From Allobosea sp. WAO (lineage in GTDB: Bacteria > Pseudomonadota > Alphaproteobacteria > Rhizobiales > Beijerinckiaceae), in assembly GCF_001509835.1 (NCBI RefSeq), contig NZ_JXTJ01000018.1:1-64000 (forward strand): a stretch of DNA of 64,000 nucleotides. The letters are read 5' to 3'. Below, piece by piece: positions 35,469-44,335 of the stretch (its first letter is position 1; every line of letters starts with the position of its first letter). Below the pieces are notes generated by a model. That model did no database searches, was not told the DNA's origin, and saw only the letters and a list, made by a program, of their open reading frames with translations. The translations under genes were made by a program, and so were the position numbers.

Positions 35469-36284
35469 TCAGTGCGCTACTCCGAGATAGGCATCGATGA
35501 CCTTCTGGTTCGCCTTGACCTCGTCGGGCGTGCCGTCGGCGATCTTGCGGCCATATTCGAGCACGACGACGCGGTCGGAGAGGTCCATGACGACGCCCAT
35601 ATCGTGCTCGATCAGAGCGATGGTGGTGCCGAACTGGTTGTTCACGTCGAGGATGAAGCGGCACATGTCCTCCTTCTCCTCGAGGTTCATGCCGGCCATC
35701 GGCTCGTCGAGCAGGAGCAGCTCGGGCTCCATGGCGAGCGCCCGGCCGAGCTCGACGCGCTTCTGCAGCCCATAGGGCAGCTTGCCGACCGGAAGCTTGC
35801 GGATGTGCTCGATCTGCAGGAAGTCGATGATGTCCTCGACGACCTTGCGGTGCTCGATCTCTTCGCTCATCGCCGGGCCATGGCGCAGGGCCTGCCAGAA
35901 GAAGCCCTTGCGCATCTTCAGCGTGCGCCCGGTCATGATGTTGTCGAGGGTCGACATGCCCTTGAACAGAGCGACGTTCTGGAAGGTGCGGGCGATGCCG
36001 GCGGCGGCGGCCTGATGCGGGCGGATCTTGCTGCGCCGGACGCCCTTGTAGGTGATCCGGCCTTCCTGCGGGTGGTAGAAGCCGTTGATGCAGTTCAGCA
36101 TCGAGGTCTTGCCGGCGCCGTTCGGGCCGATGATGGCGCGGACCTCGCCCTTGCGGATGTCGAAGGAGACGTCGGTGATCGCCTTCACGCCGCCGAAGCG
36201 CAGCGAGACGCTCTCGACCGAGAGCAGGACATCGCCCTTGCCGGTGACGGGTTCGCCGGTGAGGTTCATCGGATGCGCGTTCAT
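35469..36284 (-). CDS. livG: Branched-chain-type ABC transporter ATPase LivG
   Basis: A 271-residue ABC ATPase. Walker A GPNGAGKT at about 53-60, an atypical signature LPYGLQKRVELGRAL, Walker B LLLLDEPMAGMN, and the LivG-specific C-terminal GVVMDLSDRVVVLEYG. Its ATG overlaps the stop of the upstream acyl-CoA ligase by 4 nt (ATGA), so ligase and transporter are translationally coupled. This is strong evidence that they act on the same compound. Confidence 0.95.
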   Translation of the reverse strand: MNAHPMNLTGEPVTGKGDVLLSVESVSLRFGGVKAITDVSFDIRKGEVRAIIGPNGAGKTSMLNCINGFYHPQEGRITYKGVRRSKIRPHQAAAAGIARTFQNVALFKGMSTLDNIMTGRTLKMRKGFFWQALRHGPAMSEEIEHRKVVEDIIDFLQIEHIRKLPVGKLPYGLQKRVELGRALAMEPELLLLDEPMAGMNLEEKEDMCRFILDVNNQFGTTIALIEHDMGVVMDLSDRVVVLEYGRKIADGTPDEVKANQKVIDAYLGVAH

Positions 36285-38281
36285 GCCGCCTCCTTCGCCG
36301 CGATGGCGCCGGCCGGGGCCGTGACCGGGTAGATGTTGGCGTCGCGGACCTTGACCCTGGCCGAGATCATGCCCTTGCGGCCGTCCTCGAAGGTGACTTC
36401 GGTCGAGATGTCGGCCTCGGTGGAGCCATTGTACAGAGCCTCGACCAGAGGCGCGTAGCGCTCGGCGATGAAGCCGCGGCGGACCTTCTGGGTGCGGGTG
36501 AGCTCGCCGTCGTCGGCGTCGAGTTCCTTGTGCAGGATCAGGAAGCGCTTGATCTGGGCGCCGCCCATCATCGGCTCGGCGGCGAGCGAGCGGTTCACCT
36601 CGTCGACGTGCCTGGCCATCATGTCGTAGACCTGAGGGTGGCCGGCAAGCTCCTGATAGGAGGCGTAGACGACGTTGTTGCGCTCGGCCCAGTTGCCCAC
36701 CGCCGTGAGGTCGATGTTCAGCGCCACGGTCGCGTAGTCGCGGCCCTGTCCGAAGGCGACGACCTCCTTGATGTTCGGATAGAATTTGAGCTTGTTCTCG
36801 ATGTATTTCGGCGGGAACAGGTCGCCCGAGTTGAGCTTTCCGACATCCTTGGCGCGGTCGATGATCTTGAGATGGCCGCCCTCGTCGAAGAAGCCGGCAT
36901 CGCCGGAGCGGACATAGCCGTCGGCGGTCATCGTTTCCGCGGTCTTCTCCTCGTCCTTGTAGTAGCCGCGGAAGATCGAGGGCGAGCGGTAGAGCACCTC
37001 GCCATTGTCGTCGATCCTGATCTCGACCTGCGGCGCCGGCCGGCCGACCGTGTCGGCCTTGATCTCGCCGTCCGGCTGCATGGTGATGTAGACGCCGGCC
37101 TCGGTCTGTCCGTAGAGCTGCTTCAGATTGACGCCGATCGAGCGGTAGAAACGGAAGAGCTCGGGACCGATCGCCTCGCCGGCGGTATAGCCGACCTTGA
37201 TGTTGGTCAGGCCGAAGCGGTTGCGCAGCGGCGCGTAGATCACGATGTCGCCGAGCTTGTAGAGCAGGCGAGCGCCGAGCGGCACCGGCTCGCCGTTCAG
37301 GATCTTCTCGCCGTACTTCTTCGCCACGCCGAGGAAGTAGTGGAACGTCTTGCGCATCAGCGGGCCGGCATCCTCCATGCGCACCATGGTGATGGTCAGC
37401 ATGGTCTCGAAGACGCGTGGCGGCGCGAAGGCGTAGGTGGTGCCGACCTCGCGGCGGTCGTCGACGACGGTCTCCGGGCCTTCCGGGCAGTTGACGCAGA
37501 AGCCGGCGATGATCGCCTGGGCATAGGAGAAAACGTGGTCGCCGACCCAGGCGATCGGCAGATAGGCGATGATCTCGTCGCTCTCGTTCAGCCCGTCGAA
37601 GGCGCAGCCGATCTCGGCAGCGGTGATGACGTTGTAATGGCTGAGCATCACGCCCTTGGGCCGGCCGGTCGTGCCCGAGGTGTAGAGGATGATGGCGAGA
37701 TCGGAGCCCGTGCCCTGCGCCATCTCGGCGTCGAGCGCGGCGCTCGCGGCAGGGTCCTTCAGCTTCGCGCGCCCGGCCTCGATCACCGCGCTGATGTCGT
37801 GGAGCTTGCCATGGTCGTAGTCGCGCAGGCCGCGCGGCTCGTCATAGAGCATGTGCCGCAGGTTGGGCAGCCGCTCGGCGACGGAGAGGATCTTGTCGAC
37901 CTGCTCCTGGTCCTGGACGCAGGCGAAGACGGCGCCGGCATGGTCGAGCACATAGGCCATCTCGTCGGCGACGCTGTCGGCATAGACCGGAACGGGAATC
38001 GCGCCGAGCCACTGCGCCGCGGCCATCGACCAATAGAGGCGCGGCCGGTTGTAGCCGACGATGGCGACCTTCTCGCCGCGCTTCAGGCCGAGATCCTGCA
38101 GGCCCCTGGCATAGGCGCGGATCTGCTCGACGACCTCAGCCCAGTTCCAGGACTGCCAGATGCCGAGATCCTTGTGCCGGAACGCGACACGCGAAGCGCG
38201 CTCGCGGGCATTGCGCGTCAGCAGTTTCGGGAAGGTATCCGCCTCACCGGCGGCAGCGCTTGCCACGATCGTCGTCTCCAC
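36281..38281 (-). CDS. Long-chain-type acyl-CoA ligase (AMP-forming)
   Basis: A 666-residue adenylate-forming ligase of the long-chain fatty acyl-CoA synthetase group. AMP-binding motif ILYTSGTTGRPKGVMLSHYN, then YGQTEAG and the ADGYVRSGDAG and IDRAKD motifs. It converts a carboxylic acid to its CoA thioester with ATP. The first gene of the liv-type operon, overlapping livG by 4 nt. GTG 38281 was chosen because the protein-like sequence begins there; ATG 38338 would add 19 unusual residues and has no Shine-Dalgarno. Aromatic versus fatty substrate cannot be settled by eye. Confidence 0.9.
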   Translation of the reverse strand: METTIVASAAAGEADTFPKLLTRNARERASRVAFRHKDLGIWQSWNWAEVVEQIRAYARGLQDLGLKRGEKVAIVGYNRPRLYWSMAAAQWLGAIPVPVYADSVADEMAYVLDHAGAVFACVQDQEQVDKILSVAERLPNLRHMLYDEPRGLRDYDHGKLHDISAVIEAGRAKLKDPAASAALDAEMAQGTGSDLAIILYTSGTTGRPKGVMLSHYNVITAAEIGCAFDGLNESDEIIAYLPIAWVGDHVFSYAQAIIAGFCVNCPEGPETVVDDRREVGTTYAFAPPRVFETMLTITMVRMEDAGPLMRKTFHYFLGVAKKYGEKILNGEPVPLGARLLYKLGDIVIYAPLRNRFGLTNIKVGYTAGEAIGPELFRFYRSIGVNLKQLYGQTEAGVYITMQPDGEIKADTVGRPAPQVEIRIDDNGEVLYRSPSIFRGYYKDEEKTAETMTADGYVRSGDAGFFDEGGHLKIIDRAKDVGKLNSGDLFPPKYIENKLKFYPNIKEVVAFGQGRDYATVALNIDLTAVGNWAERNNVVYASYQELAGHPQVYDMMARHVDEVNRSLAAEPMMGGAQIKRFLILHKELDADDGELTRTQKVRRGFIAERYAPLVEALYNGSTEADISTEVTFEDGRKGMISARVKVRDANIYPVTAPAGAIAAKEAA

Positions 38282-38676
38282 CCTGTCGCCCCGTCTGTCG
38301 CGGGATTGTCCGGGCCATTCGGCCCCTTGTGCGATCATGCAAGCTTTGCAGGTGGCCCGACCCTGTGCAAGGAGGCGCTTGACAGACAGGATGCTTTTGG
38401 GGCGCTATTGTCCCGCCGAGGTTTGGCCGACAGGCCGTAGAATCGGTGCTTCCGCAAAGATTTCAAGGATTTGCGACCTCCTCCAATCGTGAAGGAGGCC
38501 GCGTCGTCGTCAGCTGAAGCTGACTGGCGCGTGTTCACTCAATCGCGAGAAGCGCGCAGGAGCCGCGTCTCGCCGGCCCCGGCCGGTTGCCGTGCCTGCT
38601 GTTGAGTAGCGGCACGCGGGCCAGATGCCTTCGATCCACCGCATTCAGGCGGGAGTTTCAGGGCGGGGACCGGCAA
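38282..38676. promoter_or_regulatory. Divergent intergenic region with a perfect palindrome
   Basis: About 395 nt between the ligase operon and a secreted-protein gene, without a convincing gene. It contains a perfect 7-bp-arm palindrome, GTCAGCTGAAGCTGAC (38509-38524), about 230 nt upstream of the ligase start. A CCTCC...GGAGG pair (38478-38497) lies beside it. A TTGACA at 38379 lacks a good -10. A 67-residue minus-strand ORF here (38335-38538) looks non-coding. Confidence 0.4.
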
Positions 38677-39018
38677 ATGCGCGTTCTTGCCTCGATCACG
38701 ATAGCGGTCATGCTCGCCGCCGGCGCGAGGGCAACTCGCGCCCATCAGGCTCCCAATGGCTGGGAATACCCGTTCGCCTGCTGTTCCGGCGCCGATTGTG
38801 CCCAGATCGATCCCCACGAGGTGAAGCTCGGCAAGGCCGGCTTCGTCGTGACGATCGCGCCGGGGCGACACCCGATGTGGCCGAAGGAGCGCCGCGAGCT
38901 CTTGATCCTCCAGATCCCGCACGACAAGGCCCGGCTGTCGCCGGACGGTCTCTGGCATCTCTGCATCAACGATGCCGGCGAGCTGCTCTGCTTCTTCGCG
39001 CCGGGCGGGGATTCTTAG
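38677..39018 (+). CDS. Secreted small Cys-containing protein
   Basis: A 113-residue protein with a signal peptide (about 1-22, cut after ATRA). The mature part starts HQAPNGWEYPFACCSGADC, with Cys at 35, 36 and 41, and has two more Cys near the C-terminus (HLCIND, LLCFF), suggesting periplasmic disulfides. Similar small exported proteins occur in Rhizobiales, without a known function. ATG 38677 has GGGG 8 nt upstream. It is convergent with the Crp/Fnr gene. Confidence 0.75.
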   Translation: MRVLASITIAVMLAAGARATRAHQAPNGWEYPFACCSGADCAQIDPHEVKLGKAGFVVTIAPGRHPMWPKERRELLILQIPHDKARLSPDGLWHLCINDAGELLCFFAPGGDS

Positions 39019-39062
39019 CGCCGGCGCCGCTCGGGTCGGACGTGTATCGCCTCTGGGGCGCC

Positions 39063-39737
39063 TCACCCCTCGTAGCGGGCAAGCCGATCCAGATCGAGGA
39101 TCGTCACCTCGTTATGCCCGACCTCGACCAACCCGAGCTCGGCGAGTTTGGCGAGGCTCTGATTGGCCATCTGCCGGGAGATGCCGGCCAGCAGGCCGAG
39201 CTCCTCCTGCGAGATCGCCAGCGTCCGGCCCTGGCCGGGGTAGAGGATCGGGTTGAACAGCCAGGCGAGGTTGCGGGCGAGGCGCCCGGTCGCCCCCAGC
39301 ATGCGGTCGTATTCGGCGAGCCCGATGAACTGGGCCAGGCGCTCGTTGAACTGGTGGACGAGGAAGCGGTTGAAGGCGGCCGAGTGCTCGAACAGCCAGA
39401 AGAAGGTCTGGCGCCGCATCAGCGCGACCTTGGTCTCGCGCAGCGCGACGAGATCATAGCGCCGTGGCTCGCTCTTGATGATCGTGCCTTCGCCGAACCA
39501 GGCGCCGCTGCGTAGCCCGGCGAGCGTCGCCGATTTGCCGCTGCGCGAGGTCGTACTCATCTTCAGCAGCCCGTCTGCGACGCCGGTCCAGGATTCCAGG
39601 CGGTCGCCGACATGGCAGACATAGGCACCCTTGCCATAGGTCTTGATCGTGGTTCCGCGACGGGCCTCCTCGAATTCCTCGGGCGTGAGGTCGAGCGACC
39701 AGGAGGCGATCTGGCGCAGGTCTTCGGCTGGGATCAA
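39063..39737 (-). CDS. Crp/Fnr family transcriptional regulator
   Basis: A 224-residue regulator. The N-terminal cyclic-nucleotide-binding-type beta-barrel covers about 30-125 (SGAWFGEGTIIKSEPRRYDLVAL), a dimer helix follows, and the C-terminal winged helix-turn-helix is at about 170-210 (SQEELGLLAGISRQMANQSLAKLAELGLVE). It lacks the N-terminal Cys cluster of FNR, so it is not an Fe-S oxygen sensor of that type. The ligand is unknown. It lies downstream of the LysE-type gene on the same strand. Confidence 0.92.
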   Translation of the reverse strand: MIPAEDLRQIASWSLDLTPEEFEEARRGTTIKTYGKGAYVCHVGDRLESWTGVADGLLKMSTTSRSGKSATLAGLRSGAWFGEGTIIKSEPRRYDLVALRETKVALMRRQTFFWLFEHSAAFNRFLVHQFNERLAQFIGLAEYDRMLGATGRLARNLAWLFNPILYPGQGRTLAISQEELGLLAGISRQMANQSLAKLAELGLVEVGHNEVTILDLDRLARYEG

Positions 39738-39838
39738 AGCAGGCTCGCCGGAGATGGGTGCGGACCTTGCGGGCCGCCTGACGGCGAGTATGCGGCGAGC
39801 CGGCCGGCAAACTCAAGCCGGCACAAAGGCATAAGCGG

Positions 39839-40432
39839 TCAGCCCGGCAATGCCCAGACCAGCGAGACGAGCAACAGGGCGGCGAAGACGAGGTTGATCG
39901 CGCGATTGGCGCGCCGGTTGCGGAAGGCGCGGGTCAGGGCAGCGCCGGCGAGAAGCCAGATCGCGTTGACGGCGGTGACGATGGCGAGCAGCAGCGCCGT
40001 CTTGGCGGCGGCGTCGGAGAGGACCGCACCGCGCACCAGCACGAAACCGGAGAAGAGCGAGGCCATCGCGGCGTAGCCCTTGGGATTGACCAGGGAAAGG
40101 GTAAGGCCGGCGGCGAAGGAGGGAGCCTTGCCCTCACCGGCATCCTCCACCAGCGGCGGCGCCGTCGCGATGCGGAAGGCGAGATAGAGGAAATAGGCGA
40201 CGACCAACGCCGTCACCAGCGGCGCGACGCCGGGCTGGGCCAGCGCGATACCCGCGAGGCTGCTGCCGGAGAGCAGCATGACCAGCAGCAGGCCGGCGAT
40301 GATGCCGGCCGAATAGAGCATGCCGCGGCGCGGGCCGAAGGCGGCGCCGGTCGCGGCGAGGCTGAGATTGGCCGGGCCCGGGCTGCCGGTCAGGGCGAGC
40401 GCGGCGAGGATGAAGCCGGCGAGACCTTCCAT
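39839..40432 (-). CDS. LysE family translocator
   Basis: A 197-residue membrane exporter with about six transmembrane segments. The N-terminal ALTGSPGPANLSLAATGAAFG matches the LysE/RhtB family signature, and LSLVNPKGYAAMASLFSGF is the second conserved block. Family members export amino acids or small metabolites. ATG 40432 has AAGGA 7 nt upstream, better than the in-frame upstream start at 40477. It follows the indolepyruvate oxidoreductase gene's stop codon on the same strand by 88 nt. Confidence 0.9.
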   Translation of the reverse strand: MEGLAGFILAALALTGSPGPANLSLAATGAAFGPRRGMLYSAGIIAGLLLVMLLSGSSLAGIALAQPGVAPLVTALVVAYFLYLAFRIATAPPLVEDAGEGKAPSFAAGLTLSLVNPKGYAAMASLFSGFVLVRGAVLSDAAAKTALLLAIVTAVNAIWLLAGAALTRAFRNRRANRAINLVFAALLLVSLVWALPG

Positions 40433-40520
40433 GGAGGCTTCCTTGCGTCGAGGTCCCCGGAAACGGGACGTTGGCACAGGGAAGCGCCGGAAGGCCGGCG
40501 CGGTCTTGAACGATCGTGCG

Positions 40521-43500
40521 CTACTCGGCTGCCTTCGGCATGGCGAGCGCCGCTGCAGAACCGTCGCGCAGGCGCGCCAGCAACTCGGCCTCCTCGGCCT
40601 TGGCCTGCTTCAGATGGCGTTCCTTGACGTGCCCGAAGCCGCGGATCTTTTCGGGGATCGCGGCGAGGGCGACGCAGAGCGCGTGGTTTTCGGCGCTCAG
40701 CTTCGTCAGGATCTCGCCGAGCAGCGCTTCGTAGTCTGCGATCAGCTGGCGCTCGGTCTTGCGCTCCTGCGTATAGCCGAACACGTCGAAGGCGGTGCCG
40801 CGCAGGCCCTTCAGCTTCGAAAGAAGGCCGAAGGCGCCCATCATCCACGGGCCGAAGCTCATCTTGCGCGGCAGGCCGGTGTTCGGATCGACCTTGGCGA
40901 GCAGCGGCGGCGCGAGATGGAACTCGAAGCGCAGCTTCTGACCCGAGGCGCTGTCCGGCTCGAAGGTCGCGGCGAGCTGCTGGCGGAAGGCGCCGTCGGC
41001 ATAGAGCCGGGCGACCTCGTACTCGTCCTTGTAGGCCATCAGCTTGAAGAGATAGCGCGCGACGCTTTCCGCCAGCGCGCTCTGGCCGGGCAGAATGCCC
41101 GCCTCCCTAGCACGGACCTTCTCGACGAGGTCGCGATAGCGCGCCGCATAGGCGGCGTCCTGGTAGCCGGTGAGGAAATCGACGCGGCGGGCGATGATCT
41201 CGTCCAACGTCTGCGAGAGCTGGCGAGCCTGCGTCGGCGCCTTCGCCTCTGCGAGCGCGGCGGCGAGTGCCGCCGGCTCATGCGCGGCCCGGCGGCCGAG
41301 CTCGAAGGCCTGCTGGTTCATCGTCACCGCCTCGCCGTTGAGTTCGATCGCCCGGAGCAGCGCGGCGCGCGAGAGCGGCACCCCGCCATGCTGCCAGGCA
41401 TAGCCGAGCATGAACATGTTGGCGGCGATGGCATTGCCGAGGAGGGCGACGGCTGCGGCGGTCGCGTCGACGAGATGGGTGTGCTCGCGGCCGGAGGCGG
41501 CGAGGATCGACCGCTTCAGCCGTTCGGTCGGCAGCGAGAAATCGGCATTGCGGGTGAAGTCGCCGGGCAGGCTCTCGGCGGTGTTGACGACGACGGTCGA
41601 GCCCGGGCGGATCGCGCCCAAGACCTTCTTCGAGCCGGTGACGGTGAGGTCGCAGCCGAGCACGAGATCGGCCTGGCCGGCAGCGACGCGGATGGCGTGG
41701 ATATCGTCCGGCGTCGGGGCGAGGCGGACATGGCTGAAGACGGCGCCGCCCTTCTGGGCGAGGCCGGCCATGTCGATCATGCCGCAGCCCTTGCCTTCGA
41801 GATGCGCGGCCATGCCGAGGATCGCGCCGATCGTGACGACGCCGGTGCCGCCGACGCCGGTGACGACCACCGCATAATTGCGGTCGAGCGCCGGCACCTG
41901 CGGCTCGGGGACAGCGCCGCCGCCGAGGGCTGAAGTCTCGAGCGCGCGCGCCTTGGCCTTCTTCGGCCGCGCGCCGTGCACGGTGACGAAGGACGGGCAG
42001 AAACCCTTCAGGCAGGAGAAATCCTTGTTGCAGTTCGACTGGTCGATCTGGCGCTTGCGGCCGAACTCGGTCTCCAGCGGCTGCACCGAGACGCAGTTCG
42101 ACTGCACGCCGCAATCGCCGCAGCCCTCGCAGACCAGCTCGTTGACGATGACGCGCTTGTCCGGGTCGGGATAGGCGCCGCGCTTGCGGCGCCGGCGCTT
42201 CTCGGTGGCGCAGGTCTGGTCGTAGAGCAGCAGCGAGACGCCGGGCGTCGCGGCGAGCTCTCGCTGCACGGTGTCGAGATCCTCGCGGTGGTGCAGCGTC
42301 GTGCCGGGCGGCCAGAGCGTTCCCGGCGGGTATTTCGTCGGCTCGTCCGAGACGACGGCGATGCGGGCGACGCCTTCCGCCGCGACCTGGCGGGCCATCT
42401 GGTCGGGCGTCAGGTGCCCTTCCGCCTGCTGGCCGCCGGTCATCGCGACGGCGTCGTTGTAGAGCAGCTTGTAGGTGATGTTGACGCCCGAGGCGACGGC
42501 CCAGCGGATCGCGAGTGAGCCGGAATGGGTGTAGGTGCCGTCGCCGAGATTCTGGAAGATGTGGCCGCGCGTCGAGAACGGGGCCTCGCCGACCCAGTTG
42601 GCCCCCTCGCCGCCCATCTGGGTGAAGCCGGCGGTGTCGCGGTCCATCCAGAGCGACATGAAATGGCAGCCTATGCCGGCGGAGGCACGCGAGCCTTCGG
42701 GCACGACGGTCGAGGTGTTGTGCGGGCAGCCCGAGCAGAAATAGGGGGTGCGCTTGGCCACCTCCTGCGCCTCGGCGAGCCGGCCCTGGGCGGCGGCGAT
42801 CACCTCCAGCCTGGCGCGCAGGGCGGGATCGTCGCGGTATTGCAGCAGGCGGGCGCCGAGCGCGATCGCGACATCATTGGGGTCGAGCGCGCCATGGGCC
42901 GGAAAGAGCCAGTCGCCCTTCTCGTCCTTCTTGCCGACGATCATGGGCTGGTGCGCCGAGCCGTAGAGTTCCTCGCGCAGCTGCACCTCGATCAGCGAGC
43001 GCTTCTCCTCGACCACCATGACCAGATCGAGCCCGGCGGCGAAGTCCTTGAGCTCCTGCGGGTCGAGCGGCCAGGGGCAGGCGACCTTGAACAGGCGGAT
43101 GCCGAGATCATTGGCCCGGACCTCGTCGAGGCCGAGTTCCTCCAGCGCCTGGCGCACGTCGAGATAGGATTTTCCGACGGTGATGATGCCGATGCGCGGC
43201 GTTTGTCCGCCCGAGAGGATGGCCTGGTTGAGCCTGTTCGCCCGCAGATAGGCGAGGATCGCCTCGCGCTTGTGGACGTGTAGCCGCTTCTCCTGGTCGA
43301 GGAAATCGAGCTCGCGCCGGATGCCGAGCCCGCCCGGCGGCATGACGAAATCATCGGGCAGCGCGATCTGGACGCGCTCGACCGAGCCGTCGACCGAGGC
43401 CGTCGATTCGATGTTGTCCTTGACGCATTTGATGCCGACCCAGACCGAGGCGAAGCGCGAGAGCGCGAAGCCGTGCAGGGCGTAGTCCATGATCTCCTGG

Positions 43501-44057
43501 ACGCCCGCCGGGTTGAGGATCGGCATCATCCGGTCGACCAGGACGAATTCGGTCTGGTGGGCGTTGGTCGAGGATTCGGCGGTGTGGTCGTCGCCGAGCA
43601 GGCAGATCACGCCGCCATGGCGCGAGGTGCCGGCCATGTTGGCATGGCGGAAGACGTCGCCGGTGCGGTCGACGCCGGGGCCCTTGCCGTACCAGAGCCC
43701 GAACACGCCGTCGTGCTTGCCCTCGCCGGAGAGCTCGGCCTGCTGCGTGCCCCAGATCGCTGTCGCCGCAAGATCCTCGTTGAGCCCGGGCTGGAAGACG
43801 ATGTCGGCAGCCTTGAGCTGCTTGCCGGCGCGGGCGAGCTGCTGGTCGAGCCCGCCGAGCGGGGAGCCGCGATAGCCCGAGACGAAGCCTGCCGTCTTCA
43901 GCCCGGCCCGGCGATCGCGCTCGCGCTGGACCAGCAGCATGCGGGCGATGGCCTGCGTGCCGGTCAGGAAGATCTGCTCTTTCGAAAGGTCGTATTTGTC
44001 GTCGAGCGCGACGGCGCGGAGCGCCTCGGTCCCGGAGTTCTGCTGCGTCTCGGCCAT
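40521..44057 (-). CDS. Indolepyruvate ferredoxin oxidoreductase family protein (fused alpha-beta-gamma)
   Basis: A 1178-residue fused 2-oxoacid:ferredoxin oxidoreductase. The N-terminal alpha-type region (about 30-400) has GFVSGYRGSPLGGLD. The TPP-binding part has CSGCPHNTST (441-450), GEGANWVGEAPF and GDGTYTHSG near 505-513. A ferredoxin-like Cys cluster CEGCGDCG starts near 643, with more Cys at CNKDFSCLKGFCP. The gamma domain follows (VVTGVGGTGVVTIG near 725), and a DUF6537-like C-terminus from about 900. It oxidatively decarboxylates aryl pyruvates such as indolepyruvate or phenylpyruvate to acyl-CoA. ATG 44057; the gene is divergent from the DUF1007 gene. Confidence 0.95.
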   Translation of the reverse strand: MAETQQNSGTEALRAVALDDKYDLSKEQIFLTGTQAIARMLLVQRERDRRAGLKTAGFVSGYRGSPLGGLDQQLARAGKQLKAADIVFQPGLNEDLAATAIWGTQQAELSGEGKHDGVFGLWYGKGPGVDRTGDVFRHANMAGTSRHGGVICLLGDDHTAESSTNAHQTEFVLVDRMMPILNPAGVQEIMDYALHGFALSRFASVWVGIKCVKDNIESTASVDGSVERVQIALPDDFVMPPGGLGIRRELDFLDQEKRLHVHKREAILAYLRANRLNQAILSGGQTPRIGIITVGKSYLDVRQALEELGLDEVRANDLGIRLFKVACPWPLDPQELKDFAAGLDLVMVVEEKRSLIEVQLREELYGSAHQPMIVGKKDEKGDWLFPAHGALDPNDVAIALGARLLQYRDDPALRARLEVIAAAQGRLAEAQEVAKRTPYFCSGCPHNTSTVVPEGSRASAGIGCHFMSLWMDRDTAGFTQMGGEGANWVGEAPFSTRGHIFQNLGDGTYTHSGSLAIRWAVASGVNITYKLLYNDAVAMTGGQQAEGHLTPDQMARQVAAEGVARIAVVSDEPTKYPPGTLWPPGTTLHHREDLDTVQRELAATPGVSLLLYDQTCATEKRRRRKRGAYPDPDKRVIVNELVCEGCGDCGVQSNCVSVQPLETEFGRKRQIDQSNCNKDFSCLKGFCPSFVTVHGARPKKAKARALETSALGGGAVPEPQVPALDRNYAVVVTGVGGTGVVTIGAILGMAAHLEGKGCGMIDMAGLAQKGGAVFSHVRLAPTPDDIHAIRVAAGQADLVLGCDLTVTGSKKVLGAIRPGSTVVVNTAESLPGDFTRNADFSLPTERLKRSILAASGREHTHLVDATAAAVALLGNAIAANMFMLGYAWQHGGVPLSRAALLRAIELNGEAVTMNQQAFELGRRAAHEPAALAAALAEAKAPTQARQLSQTLDEIIARRVDFLTGYQDAAYAARYRDLVEKVRAREAGILPGQSALAESVARYLFKLMAYKDEYEVARLYADGAFRQQLAATFEPDSASGQKLRFEFHLAPPLLAKVDPNTGLPRKMSFGPWMMGAFGLLSKLKGLRGTAFDVFGYTQERKTERQLIADYEALLGEILTKLSAENHALCVALAAIPEKIRGFGHVKERHLKQAKAEEAELLARLRDGSAAALAMPKAAE

Positions 44058-44167
44058 GAACGACCTCCCGAAGATCGAACCCCGCAGGGATTATGGGGAC
44101 GGTATGGCCGGCCTCCAACCCGTTGTTATGTCAGTATTGCTGTCATACCGCCCGGGTGCCGTCAAAT

Positions 44168-44190
44168 CAGTCTGGTGCAATTCCAGACTG
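44168..44190. promoter_or_regulatory. Inverted repeat, candidate operator
   Basis: A perfect 8-bp inverted repeat (CAGTCTGG at 44168-44175, CCAGACTG at 44183-44190) with a 7-nt spacer lies in the divergent region between the oxidoreductase and DUF1007 genes, 111 nt upstream of the former and 146 nt upstream of the latter. It could bind a dimeric regulator. Confidence 0.45.
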
Positions 44191-44335
44191 TGCCAATGTC
44201 GTGCGCGCCGCGATTTGGCCGCCTTTCCGGGGGAAGGCTGCGCCGGTCTCGCAGCCGATTGCGGGCTAGGCGCAAAGCGCGCGCATTTGTTAGCATGCGC
44301 TGCCGATTCCGCCGCAGATTCGAGGAAATGCCATC

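Noticed and set aside
38335..38538. 67-residue minus-strand ORF in the ligase upstream region
   Set aside because: Low-complexity basic composition, no convincing ribosome site and it contains the palindrome.
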